From positions 1 to 64,000 of the forward strand of contig JABVXU010000227.1 of the NCBI GenBank assembly GCA_013365365.1: a DNA stretch of 64,000 nt, read 5' to 3'. Shown here in pieces: positions 1 through 12,271 of the stretch (the first letter of the stretch is position 1; each line of letters starts with the position of its first letter). Both the position numbers and the translations under genes were made by a program. Below the pieces are notes generated by a model. It did no database searches. It was not told where the DNA came from and saw only the letters and a list, made by a program, of their open reading frames with translations. Origin of the DNA: Cruorifilaria tuberocauda. Its lineage: Eukaryota > Nematoda > Chromadorea > Rhabditida > Onchocercidae.

Positions 1-1353
1 TTCGAAGTAGCTACAACTCTTAATCAACCCATTTCCGAATTAACCCCTAGCAGAAAATCATCACTCTTACCTCAGAAATAACAAAATAAAATAATTATTG
101 ACCAGAGATCCTTTCCTTAATTTTTATGCCTTTATAATATGACACATATTAAATTTAAAATTTGAAAAATATCAAAGTATTTCAAAAATACATGCAAATT
201 TTCCTTCAAAAATGATAACTTTTCTGTTGCAAAATTAGCAAATTTCGATACAAGAAATTTTAATTTGACATAATTATCATTTTCCTCCATTTTTCTTATC
301 ATATGCATATAACGCAGCGAATTTTCGTATATTCTTTAGTATTATTAAAATGTCGCACCTGGAGTTGAATAAATAATAAAGCAGAACAAATTCGGCTACA
401 AGTACCAACTACAGACAACATTACAAACTTTAGTTGTTTGTTATAAATGATGAATCATTAGATATTTTCCTTTGAAAAATTTCATTAGTTTAATTATTTA
501 GTTTGATTATGTGGTTATGTAATAATTGTTGTAGTCATATTATAGTTAACTTTTAGCTTTTCTTGCATATCTTGAACATTTGAAAATCTATACTTTGAAC
601 GTCTGGCAATTTAATTTACCTGTAGATTCTTTTCAAGTTTATATTCAGTGAATTGTGGCACAACATGCCTTTTGTAAATATTCTATCCTATCCGTTTACA
701 CAGCTATTTCTGTATACATTTAATTATCACACAACACGTTACCAACGCGGAGCCTTAAAAGCATTCGGTCAAAAGAGGATCTTCACAATTGTATGGATTC
801 ATTAATAATTATTATTTATTAATGAAGTTACCTTCGCTACAATGTAAAGGATTCAACCTTCACTTAATTCGACTGCGCCACGACTCGTCGACATCAATTC
901 AAAATCAAAAATTCACATCAGACTGTTAATTCTAATTAAATCTGTTACTCTGCTGCAATATGGATACTTCCGGATTTTAAAGATGAAATAAATGGTTTCC
1001 AATTAAGTTAAACTAACAATAATCTTACACTTTAACCAAAATTAGGAAAAATATTTGGAAGTTCGGTTTCTAAAAGGTAAGGCATTGCAGTAATATCTAA
1101 TGCTACAAAAAAGAAATCAACAAACACGTGAACTTTTGATCGTAACGACAAGGACTACATAAAGCGAATTTAGCCAACTTAACGATTAAGATTTCCTAAC
1201 TGATAAAATTTAATCCAAAAAACATCAAAATGACTATATCTCCTTAAATATCAAAATATGTCGACATTCTTCTAATCCTTGCGGTTGTTGTTTGTCAAAA
1301 TAATTTATTTTCTTACTGTTACAAATAGATTTGTTGACAAGCCAATCAAAGTA

Positions 1354-1464
1354 TGGCCAAATTTTGTAACTAAAAGGGCCACATATAAAGTCACAATTCT
1401 TCATAAATATCAGGCTGAAAACTTTTTTATTTTCTTCGAATGTAAGAATTTTTGGAAGATTAAC
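1354..1464 (+). repeat. 111-nt duplicated element, copy 1
   Basis: Aligns without gaps to 2170-2280, with 12 differences by eye in 111 positions (about 89% identity), mostly transitions. The same frame is open through both copies, but most substitutions change the amino acid, which fits neutral divergence better than a conserved peptide. No terminal repeats or target-site duplication were seen. Confidence 0.85.
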
Positions 1465-2169
1465 ATATATGAAAATTTAGTAGTTTTCTGAAGCTTCGGA
1501 AATTTGAGTTTAACTAAGCTTTATTTGCAAGGCCATTTTTGTTTTAAATTCCAAATAATCTCAGTCTTGAATTGAATCTCTTGAATAGAATCTGTCCTTT
1601 ACGTTTTTTAGAAAATCATTTCGCTCTCCCAGAATATGAACAGATTAAATCTAATCTAAATCATTACAGAGGATAGCAACCGATGAATTGGATTTGATGA
1701 ATTGTATGAAATCGTTTAGCAAATATTAGCAAGAAAATGCATCATCAATATTATTTGCTGAATGTTTTACTCAGTTTAATGCTTATATAATATAAATTTT
1801 AATAAATCTTTATTGGAAATTCGCGGCTATGGGATGATAACATTAACTTATGTAATAAGCTAGTTTACAATTGAAATATTTTGAACTTTAACTCAAAATT
1901 TATTCCAGTTTTTAAAATTCAATTCAAATAAAATATTGTTTGTTGAGTCGATGGGAGGGCAGATGTTAGGGATCGTTTTTCAGATAAAATGTTGGTAGTT
2001 GTCATTTGGCATTATATTATGATAATGATATTCATTTATTAGTGTAAAAGAAGAAGGGAAAGAGAAAGAGTCATAGTTTACTGTAAGAGTTTAATTAAGT
2101 AACAAAAGCTAACAAAATATTATTTTGGAATTTCCAAATTTTCTTGAAACTGTAACTTTCAGTAAGTGT

Positions 2170-2280
2170 TGGCCAAATTTTGTAATTAAAAAGGCCACAC
2201 ATGAAGTCACAGTTCTTCATAAATACCAGACTGAGAACTTTTGTATTTTCTTTAGATGTAAGAATTTTTGGAAGATTAAC
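2170..2280 (+). repeat. 111-nt duplicated element, copy 2
   Basis: Gap-free partner of 1354-1464, about 700 bp downstream in the same orientation. Both ends are sharp: the flanks diverge on each side. The sequence just before it resembles a splice acceptor (ACTTTCAG ending at 2161), so a duplicated exon is conceivable, but no family is recognised. Confidence 0.85.
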
Positions 2281-3005
2281 GTTGGGTTTTTCGCTTAAAG
2301 CTTCTCTCGGTGTTACTATGAGAAAGAAATTCGTGGAGAATGGATTGAGGAAAAAAGCAAAGTTTCAAGAGAAGAAGGCGAATATAAATTGGCATTAAAA
2401 AGATTTCCATTGGCATTTATGAGCTATTTTTGTTTAAATTTATCTTCATTATTTCTCATTTTCATGTCTAGAAAGTAATTCGCTATTTTGTTTCGAAATT
2501 GAGGCGTACTTACTTTTTACTCTAAAGACTAAAATCATCTCACTACATGGTAATCGCACGACATTTATCAATAAAGGCTTCATTTGTTATTAGAGTTAAT
2601 GTTAACAAATTTTAATTATAGAATCAAAAGCTAAATATACTAATGAATTTAATGCACTGGGAACTGAAGCATTTGAAATATTTACTAGTTACTAAACCAT
2701 TGAATTTATGGCCCAGATTGATGTAATAGAACCAAATAAAATGCAAAAAGCAAAAAACGATAACCAAATTTTGAAATAATATTTACTATTTTTAGAAGAA
2801 CGAAAAATTGGATGCATTGAGTAGTAATATTGATTATTGATTACTAAAAAATTTGACAAATATGGATAAAAAAGGAAATATGCTTTGCTGAAATGATAAA
2901 GTGCAATGATGCATTTTCCATTTTTTATTTCAGTAGGAATAGTTTAAAATAGCATCAGGAGGAGGAAGGAACGGTTTGTCCGGGAATCTTGAGTGACAAG
3001 CCCTG

Positions 3006-3101
3006 ATGAGTAAAGAAGAAATGACGGTGACAGTTGTACCATCATCTACTGTGACTGATGCGCCTCTCCACTTGATGCAGGAAGCAGATGCTAGTCCGGA
3101 A
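3006..3101 (+). CDS. candidate first coding exon, unassigned
   Basis: An ATG at 3006 opens a frame that runs to TAA at 3171-3173 (55 codons). The first 32 codons have balanced, non-repetitive composition (begins MSKEEMTVTVV, then LHLMQEADASPE), unlike the low-complexity open frames around it. A strong acceptor (TTTATTTCAG) ends at 2934, leaving a leader of about 70 nt. A possible donor (GAA/GTTAAA) follows 3101 in phase 0. It could be the 5' exon of an isoform whose later exons I did not find, or a very small gene. It cannot be the missing first exon of the Ig receptor downstream, because that exon must end in phase 1 and encode a signal peptide. Function unknown. Confidence 0.3.
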
Positions 3102-5197
3102 GTTAAAACAATTCAAAAAAGAGAAAAAAGCCAATTTTCCCAACCTTCCAATATTTTTCTTGAAAAAAAATAAAATTTGAAGAAGAAAAAAGAAAGAAAA
3201 ATTTACTGCTTGAAAACTTTTATCAAAGTCCTCCAAAATTTTTATCAAAATCTTTATTTAGCAAAATACGACAAGTATCCATGATTTTCATCGCAAAATA
3301 AAGAAGAAATATACGGCAGATGGTTAATTAAAAAAAAAGTTACCGTAACCTTTATACGAATTTATGTTGCTAGCAACTATACTCCAATCAAGAAAAATTG
3401 ATGATTTCCTTATTATTCAATATTTTTCAAATTTTATTAAAACTGTTGAACTTCTATAATACCATCAATAAAATCTATAAAGTGATCATCGAAATGCAAT
3501 GTTAAGAAAAGATTTATTTTCTTGTATACTTTGTTTTTCAATTGCAATAATTTGATCATTTCATTACTGTCTCTTATTGTATAATTTAAATTCATTCATC
3601 TTCTGCTGTTGAAAATTCTCAAGCTGTTTGCAGTTGTTCTCTATGGAATTATTTCAAAAGCGCTTAAACAAATCTCTTAAAATTTTTTAAACAATCCTTT
3701 CTGTTACTGTCAAATACTCGTTATTTAGAGAAAGTTATTATTATTCGATATATAAATGTAATGCGCCTATTTATCATTATCAATAATGTAACTTCCTCTT
3801 CTTGGTAAGTTGAATTTGATCAGAATTCGATCATAAATTATAATCAATTCAATTTACTGGTTAGAAGGTAAACGAATAGAACAGATTCTCTCTATAAATC
3901 AGGTAAAAACATTACTAAGGTGTAAATTAAATTTCATCTCGACAGTTAAAAGATTGTCGCTATTTTATTGCACGAAAAAATGCATTAAGTAGGTGAAAAA
4001 AGCCGTTCATTTTTCATCTTTCAAAATTTTACTGTTTTTTTCAATATCGATTTTTTCCTGTTGTTTCCTCACAATATGCGTTTCATTTATTTCTCTTCAT
4101 TAACCTGTACCTTCAAAAGATAATGATAATACTAATCCTAATTGGATTGAAATATCATAATTTCATCAATATTAAATAATAATTTATGCATTTAACAGAC
4201 GAAGGTAAAGGTAAGTGTACCATTTCTCCTTGAAATGAAATGATGATGGACTGAGGATGTATGAATAGACGGCGATGGGAATGGACTGCGGTGGACGCTA
4301 GATAGCTGAAGCTATTCAACGATCCATTAGAGTGGCAGATGATAGTTTGTGCGAACTGCTCCACTACGAATGACCACTCGACCCGAGCCCCTCACCTCTC
4401 GTTCCTGCTCTCTCGGCTACTGGCATCGATGATTGACATCCATATAGTACTAACACTGCAACTACCACCACTATCACTACCTGGACGCATAATGGACCTT
4501 CATTGTCTACGTCATAAGCTAATCACCTCAGTGACCACTCCACCTTCTCCTCTTCTTCCTCACCTCTCCTGAAATCACTTCAGTTCGTAAAGGCCAAATG
4601 CGAGAAGCTCAGTTGAGAGGAAGAAGCAACGAACACTGTACAGTGTAACTCAAGAAGCAAGGTGACACAACTCTCGATGAAGTCCTTTTCACGGAAGTGC
4701 GCCTGTTCCTCAACCTCCTCCATTTCACTTTAACCTCTCTTCCGATCTACACCACCGCCGTCATTATCATCATTATTATCACCACTGCTCCTACTACTAC
4801 AATTGCTACCACTACTAACACTAACACTAACAACACTACTCCAATCAGTAGGCAGGCAATAAATCATTTTCATACAAACGGCCTCTCTCACGCTATTTAT
4901 CAGAAAAAAAGGCGAGCTTATTTCAACGTGTCTCCCTTATTAACGTAGCTTTCTTGTCATTAGCATCTTTCACTTAAACCGATCTCAACTGCTTCCCTCT
5001 TGCTCCTTTAAATTCATCAATTTTAAATTGCCATCGTATCATTGAAGAATATTTTAGCGTCAGTCTTCTCTAGTAATATTATAATTATGATAATTGGCGA
5101 TACCATGCAAGTTTCATACCTTTCATGCTAATGAATAATGCAACACACCTTGTCCAATCTTATTTCACCTTTCATTCGTTCCTTCCCATCATCACAC

Positions 5198-5202
<5 letters not shown>

Positions 5203-5229
<27 letters not shown>
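5203..5229. repeat. (TC)n microsatellite
   Basis: Uninterrupted TC dinucleotide run inside a CT-rich stretch. Confidence 0.95.
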
Positions 5230-5233
<4 letters not shown>

Positions 5234-5894
5234 TCTCCTCACCTATTACATTAACCTAATTTCATGAACAAATAATGTATGCAGTTGTGTAAGCTATTTC
5301 TTCTTCTCCTTCTTCACTATTATTATCACAGAAAATGATCAATTAGAACTAGACAGTTAGCCTCTTACCTCCTTGCTAAAGCAGTTTGAAATGGATGAAA
5401 GTTTTTTAGATTATTATTAAATGTTTACCTTGCTATTTTAGCTGTAATTAATTGCCGGTATATTTAAGTTACGCAAAAACGATCATTTTTTTCCCCTCAA
5501 AAAATTTTTATACACCAAGCATTTTGAAGCAATCATTAATAAGGCATTTGAAATGCAGTAAGTATAATTTAAATTTTGAAAATATACATTTCTATTTTTT
5601 GTTTATTTTTTCTCATTCACGCATTACATGAACTGTTATAATCTTAGGATTAAAGTACTGTAATGAAATAATTGTTAGAACAATATTTCCAAGAAATATT
5701 TTATTTCCTTTCATTCATTCCTCTCCAAAGAGATGATGGCTGATTTCATTGTTTATCTAATGAATGAGCATGTATATTGTAATGTCATAGATGATTAAGT
5801 GAGATCGTAATCACTACGTTGTAAATTAATTATCAGCAGAAGGACAAATTCATAAAAGACATAGAATTATTAGTGACATATTTTCCTACATTAA

Positions 5895-6012
5895 AATAAT
5901 AATAATAATAGTGGTATTAGTGATCGTGGGAATAACAACAACAGCAATGATAATAACAATTATAGTAGTATAATGATAATAGCAATAGTAATAAAAATAA
6001 TAAATATTAATA

Positions 6013-6041
<29 letters not shown>
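5895..6041. repeat. imperfect (AAT)n tract
   Basis: Two runs of AAT/ATA trinucleotides (5895-5910 and 6010-6041) joined by degenerate AT-rich sequence. Confidence 0.9.
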
Positions 6042-6043
<2 letters not shown>

Positions 6044-8379
6044 TTAATGATCCATTATTACCAAATGATAACCAATAATAGCAGTAATTACGAAGTATAA
6101 GTTAAGATCATATTTGATATGAATGTGACTTGAGATGGCGACAGTTCTTTCACCGCTTTAATAACGGAATAAGATGCCAACTAACTGATAGGACTACAAG
6201 TTTATTTTAAAATTTATAGCAATATAAATCATTTGCACTATTTACATCAACAATCGTAAATTAAGGAATGATGTCATTGACAGTATGTATGTAATGATAA
6301 GTATTTCATGGTGATTAATGATATGATGAATGTAATGTATGTCCGTCTGTCTGTGTATAAGCGAAAGTGGGATATAGTTAAAAAATGATTTATGTAGGGA
6401 AATGAATAAAGAAAACCGGAGAAAAGATTGATATCTCGAGAATTCTCGCTGAGGTCATTTACAAGAGGTAAATTAGCGAGAAACATTTTTGAAGTGTTAT
6501 TAGGTGGCGAGTAATCTAGTATACAGGTAATATGCAGAACGCTTAGTATGGATAAATAATACTTTATGGATTGATGGACAGCTGTCCAAGGAATCCATCC
6601 TTTCCTGCCACGAAATAAGCGAATGAACAAATGGTCAAATAGACGAAAATAAAAGTGGACATGAGGACGCACACACACAGAAGTATTGAAATGAAAACAC
6701 GTTTCTCGTTTTCCCGTAGGTTGGGAATTCTTAAAAAAATTTTTCTTTTTTCAAAAGGAGAATAACGAAATTTATTGTCGGAAGATTAATTGTTTTCTGT
6801 TACACTCAAAAATTATTGCCCTCCGGAATGTTTTATGGGACATTTTGGTCGAGTTGATTTTACCTTACTTTACCCTTTCCTCTCCCTCTTCCTCCTTCCT
6901 CATTCCTCAATACCCATTTATATGTATAATATCTTCTGATAAAGTGATTTGTCCTAATTAGTACTTGATTATAAATTAGCATGCTATAATTATTAGTAGT
7001 AGTGTCCTCATTGTATGACTGACCCGAATATATTCCTCAAATTATCATTTTTGAAGCTGTTACAAATAAGGCAATAGCGATAATAGTAAAAGGAATCGAA
7101 AATGGGAATTCAATCTCGTTTGTATAGATTTCCAAGAAATGCCATTATTCTAGAATATGTCTGCCAATCAAAGCAATACCAAAATTTGCGTTTCATTGAA
7201 ATTTGAGACAGACATCAAATCTCATTATGAAATCAAACCAAAGTATGTCATTCTCAATAGCTTTCATTGGCTCAATGTTAGCATTCTTCATCTCAATATA
7301 TATGTATTTCTTCCCTTCCTTGTATTTTCTAAAATTCGGGTGATTGAAAGTACTCTTTGACTTCATTCACTTCCTATTCATTCATATCCAACTGCTAAAG
7401 AAGAAAATTTTCCTTCTTTTCCTTCTCGACCAATTTATATTGGAAGGAAAGAAAAGAAAAGAAAAGTTTGAAATTTGAGGCGAATTCATTGGCACAAATT
7501 GAATTCGGCTCAAATATTATGAAGCTAAGATTTCTATGAAATCAATTCTTAATTACAAGAAATAAGAATTTTTAAGCACAATATGACATTTTGATCAAAT
7601 TTTAACAGAATGTTTCTTTTAATTTTTTATCATTTTTTTGCAACATTTAAGAAAAACGAATTTTGTCAAAAACTGCCATCACTTTTTTTCTTTATTAAAA
7701 ACGCGCGAAAATTAAGAACGAGAATGTCATCGGGACTGGTTGGAAGCAACGTTTCAAATGAATATAACACGTCTGATGACAGATTATTGATTGAAAAAAT
7801 TCAAGTATCAAAGATTATTTAAATACTGTTGATAGCTCTTTGAGGTTCGTAGGATTTAAAATCAATCAATCATTCAATCGATTGATCCGTCATAAAGTAC
7901 CGGATATCCCGAGAGGTTGCAATCGCTCCCAACGTTGTATAAACATCAATAAACGCAGTAAGTAAACTAACATAGGTGAAAAATAAAAGGAAGAAATTGC
8001 TAATTGAGAATTAAAGAAGGATTATCCCGTGGATGAAATTTTTATCGATGAAATGTTTGGCTTTCGGGATGAGACTTTTGGGATGATCGCCAATTTACCG
8101 TGAAATGAAGGGAGAGAGGCGAAAGGAGTGACCCAAAGAGATATAAAAGACCGTTCTGTTCCTGTCCTCAACGAGGTGACGGAAGAAAAGGAAGGTGAGG
8201 ACGAGGGAGAATGATAGGTGATAGGCGGGGTAGGGAGAGGCTAATAAATTCGGGCGGAGAATTGAAATGTGCACACAGGAGCGAAATAGATTTATTGCTC
8301 AGGCAATAAATTATATTTTACAGGAGGGTAGCGGAAGGATTGTTGTGGCGAATGAAGTATTGTTTGTCGAGCATTATTG

Positions 8380-8516
8380 CTGCAACAATAACAACAACAA
8401 TAGCAGTAGCAGCAGCAGCAACAACAACAACAACAGCAACAACAATAACAACAACTGCTGCTGCCACCGCCGCTGCAGCAGCAACTGCAACTGCAACTGC
8501 AACAATTACAGCAACC
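8380..8516. repeat. CAA/CAG/CTG trinucleotide tract
   Basis: About 135 nt of mixed CAA, CAG, CTG and CTGCAA units. The open frames across it translate to poly-N/S, poly-A/T or poly-C. The glutamine frame is broken by TAA (CAACAATAA), so a poly-Q protein is not supported. Confidence 0.9.
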
Positions 8517-10652
8517 ATTTATGTTGCACCACTTCATGCATCATCATTTTCATCATTCTTTATTGTCTTATCGCTCATTACCACAATCCTAATTGTTCCG
8601 GAACAAGCTTATTCAACAGCGACAGTCACCGAACATCGATGTTAGTTTGTTTGCTATTATCGATTATGCGCTTTTCCTTCCTTTCTTCTTTCCTTTTTTT
8701 ATTTTTTTCTTTACATGAAGCAAAAATTGTCAACAATAGCTATCATCCATGTCATAGCCTAAATTTATCTTATTTTCCAAATTTCATTGGAATCTTAGCT
8801 GGATAAGATGAAATATAAAAATTTTCCTCTAATTAATTTTTTCTCGCCTGAAATTCCCATAAGAAAAATACTTGAGAGTGATATTACAATCATTAGAGGA
8901 TGAAATTCATGAAAACTTGCTTAGTATTATAACGATACAAAGAAGAGAATAAAAATGTTTTTGAAACAAAAAAATACTATTACACAAGATCGTTATTCGC
9001 ATAGGTAAGTTGATTAAGTTATGTATTTTTGGTAATTTCTTATTTTGATGATCCTACAACTATCAAGAGAAACTTTACAGGAAAAAAATACCAAATCATT
9101 TATTTGAGATCTAACAGTTTTTAATTTTTAACACTACATACAAATTGTATATGATTTTCTAGCTATTTTTTAAATTTTTGCTAGAATCATCAGGGATATT
9201 ATTCATTCAATATTAAGAATTTAGAAATCGTTGTTTCCATTGAATGTTTCCATTTGAATTATATCATTGATATAGGAGGTAGTCTATTCATCCAGGTCAT
9301 ATCATTGCTCTATATTCTTGATATAAGTGTGCATATCTCCAATTCGAAATGCACGAACTTTCAGACTTATTCCGTCTTATCCATCACCATTTAGTTAACA
9401 CTTAACTAGCTTATTTCTTCTGATTGTTTGCAAGTTTATGAATGGTTGTGGTGAAGTTTCCAGGTCAATTTTCGTGTAAAAGGAATGATATACATAATAT
9501 TTTAAATGAGATGATAACAACTGACCATTTGTAATGCTTTGCAGACTCTCCTGAGATCTTTCACAACACAGAACTAAGTCAAATTATAATACATTTCTCA
9601 AAAATGCGAAGCAGTAGGAATAGTTTCGAAGTTGCTTTGCTTTACAATGTCTGAAAAATCAGAACAAAAAATCGATAGAATTATTTGATGCTTTAGTAAT
9701 TGAAATACTAAATTAATGGGAATAGGTTTAATCACTTATTATTGTACAATAATCATTAATTAATTTTGAAGAAATTCATTTTCTTTTCCTTTTATTTTTA
9801 ATAATATTATTTGCCAAAATTCAGGCAATCAATAATCACTAACATATATTGATAGTATCTCTTTTTTTAATACAAATATAAAACGTATTTAGTTAGTTTT
9901 ACGTGTGAATTTTGCTGCGATCATTAAATGTTCGAACAGTAAGAGTACTTAATAATTCTAATAAAAAAAATGAAAAATTCCATCAAGCGGTTTTATCATT
10001 CACCCATATGATATGCGCATGCTCGCTGCAAACACTGCAACATGTTTCCTTTGCAAATTCTTATCAGACGAAAATTTCCTTCACTGATCATATTTTGTTT
10101 GTCGTGAACTAAGTAGTGTTATGTTTGATGTGTAAAGCTGAAAAATCAGTGATTTTCAAATTTTATATTTCAAATTCCCATTGAACAGTGAAATGAATGA
10201 TTCTTGTGAAGTTTCAATGATTTCTTTCTTTCTTTCTTTTTTTGAAATTTAATTTATCGACAAATTATAAGGATGCTTTCTAGAAGACTAAAATTCAGTT
10301 TATACGATGAATTCGTAAAAATTTTTAAGTTGATAAGAAAGGTTTAATTCAATTTTTTATTTTATAAGACTTTAACAAATTATTTCGATTAAGAGCACCT
10401 GAACAGTACGATAACTAAATGTTTCGATAACAGTTTTTTTAAAGTACTGTAAAATTAGGTAGTTTGACAAAAACAAAAAAAGGAAACTGTTGCTTTCTTT
10501 CATCAATACTACATCTCTGTAGAAGAGAAGAGAACAAAACCGCCACCTTTTGAACTAAACCGCCCCATTGCAATATTTATGAAAAAATTGTGGAGGAGTA
10601 AGAATAAATTTTCTATTTTATATTAAATTAAGTTCGCATACAAAAAATGAAT

Positions 10653-10713
10653 AAGAGAGGGAGAGAGAGAGAAAGAAAGACAGAGAGAAATGGAAAGGGA
10701 GAGAGAGAGAGAG
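10653..10713. repeat. imperfect (GA)n tract
   Basis: Purine run of GA units with a few interruptions. Confidence 0.9.
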
Positions 10714-11529
10714 CAATAAAATTAATCTTATTATTTGAAATTTGAAAAAATCATCCCAATAAAAAACGGAAAACTGTAAAGAATTTTCCATTGTCCTTAA
10801 TTCATCCAGTTTATTCAAAATTTACATGGGTCAGTTAGTGTGTTACTAGGATGTCCCCCACAAATATGATCGATTCATTCATGCATTTCATGCAATTATT
10901 AATCAAACAAAAAATACTTATCTCCCTCATACTGTTTAATCTGTATTTAGCATACATTTAATTTATAGTTTATCTTATTTTATAGTTTTTTTTCAAATAA
11001 AATTAAAAGTTACTGTCGAATGATAGCATTCATTAATACAGATCTAACAAGCAATATATTTTATTGAAATGTAAAATAATTAGTAATATTATTTTGCTTC
11101 TTTCCTTTTTTGACTTATATTTCAAACAAAACGCTTTCCATTTGTTTCACGTTTTCAGTACTACTTCCGGCTCTCAATTAATTATTCAGTACTGACGATA
11201 AATCGAAAACGGACAGAGAGAGAGAGAGGAAATGGTGAAGGGATAATGTGTATATTTGTATATATATATGTATGTGGAAAGTTTGATAGTTCTTTGTACA
11301 GGTGAAATTCAACAATTCAGAAATATGGTAAGATAAGTGGAAAAATTGACACAGTGTGCTCGAGCCTTCTCTCTTTCTGAAATTAGCTGCGACTGACATT
11401 TGAATTTTGTTGTTTGATGTGGAGAGATCGAAGCTTATGAAGTGGTTGGAGAAGTGGGAAGAAGGAATTTAAAGATGACAGTTTGAATAGCTTGCTTGAT
11501 TGCTCCTTTGTTCCTCGATAGCTGGGAAA

Positions 11530-11799
11530 CTAGCCACTGGCATCTAACGATTCCAGAAGATCGTCCACTCTGATAGTGTCATTATGATTTCGACTGCTTC
11601 GCTTGATCGACTCCACTGGACTAGTTCTTCGATCTCCCCCAAACAGCTTGTGTCCTCGTTGCGACGGGAAGAAAGGGGCAGCGAAGATTGACATGACATG
11701 TCCGCTCGCAACCGATCGCCGTAAAACGTCACACTGCTTTACATTAAACACAGGGATGTCGAGCGGGAATGGGCGAGAGGACGGGGAAATATTTGAAAA
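11530..11799 (-). CDS. candidate terminal exon, unassigned
   Basis: On the minus strand a frame is open from a possible acceptor (CTGCTCCAG, just above 11799) to TAG at 11530-11532, about 89 codons. It stands out because local GC content is higher and the composition is not low-complexity. The C-terminal part is charged and serine-rich, with a GGDRR segment, RSSRNHND, and an end reading LLESLDASG. Other frames are also open in part of this interval, so the coding strand is not certain. No family is recognised, and no upstream partner exon was found between 11800 and 12271. It could be the 3' exon of a small minus-strand gene, or chance. Confidence 0.25.
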   Translation of the reverse strand, partial: FSNISPSSRPFPLDIPVFNVKQCDVLRRSVASGHVMSIFAAPFFPSQRGHKLFGGDRRTSPVESIKRSSRNHNDTIRVDDLLESLDASG

Positions 11800-12271
11800 C
11801 TGGAGCAGAATTTGAAAAAGAAACAAGTTTGGAATTAAAAATTTGCAAGAAACATAGCAATTCATAGTATTCATCAGTGAACAATTTATTAGATTCTAAT
11901 ATTAACAAGTCAAATTAACAATCTTTTCTTTTTTCATGAATATTTAGTACCTCAATTCATCATCTCTCTTCTTTCCCAGCCCTTCTCTTTTAAATTTATC
12001 CTGAACAAATCGATAATCGATTCTAACCGATATAATATATCAAAAACTTTTGTAAGTTAAAAATTAAAAAATTGCTTTAAAATTAAAAGTTGGAGATTAT
12101 AATTTGTGTTATTTTCCATATCAATCCTACAGTTACTATGATAACATGAGCTACATTTACCGAATTTTGCAATATCTCTCTGTCAGTTCAAGTATTATTT
12201 ATTTATTTTCCCATTTCAAGTTTTCAATAATTCGAGCGCCTTATTTTTTTGGTTGATAAAAAAAGTTTCAG

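Larger units (their letters stand above)
1..3005. other. AT-rich noncoding stretch
   Basis: No gene is supported here. The stretch contains the two copies of a 111-nt element listed separately and an 11-bp AT-rich inverted repeat at 798-808/816-826. A good splice acceptor (TTTATTTCAG, ending at 2934) lies just before the candidate exon at 3006. Open frames here are short and have no recognisable protein. Confidence 0.6.
3174..11529. other. gene-poor region with simple repeats
   Basis: No convincing gene. It contains a CT-rich block (4200-5260), AAT, GA and CAR microsatellites listed separately, and a purine-rich stretch around 8100-8250. One frame at 8639 starts with a signal-peptide-like run (MLVCLLLSIMRFSFL) and could be the missing signal exon of the receptor at 12272, but its only phase-compatible donor (T/GTCATA) is weak. 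Confidence 0.5.

Noticed and set aside
4339..4948. Two plus-strand open frames in a CT-rich block
   Set aside because: Translations are proline/threonine/serine runs dictated by base composition, with no start context, splice sites or domain.
6274..6678. 134-codon minus-strand open frame
   Set aside because: Rich in aromatic and hydrophobic residues without domain pattern; no flanking exons or splice signals.
8267..8806. 179-codon open frame over the trinucleotide tract
   Set aside because: Length comes from the CAA/CAG repeat (poly-N/S); antiparallel frames are equally open, which marks repeat bias.
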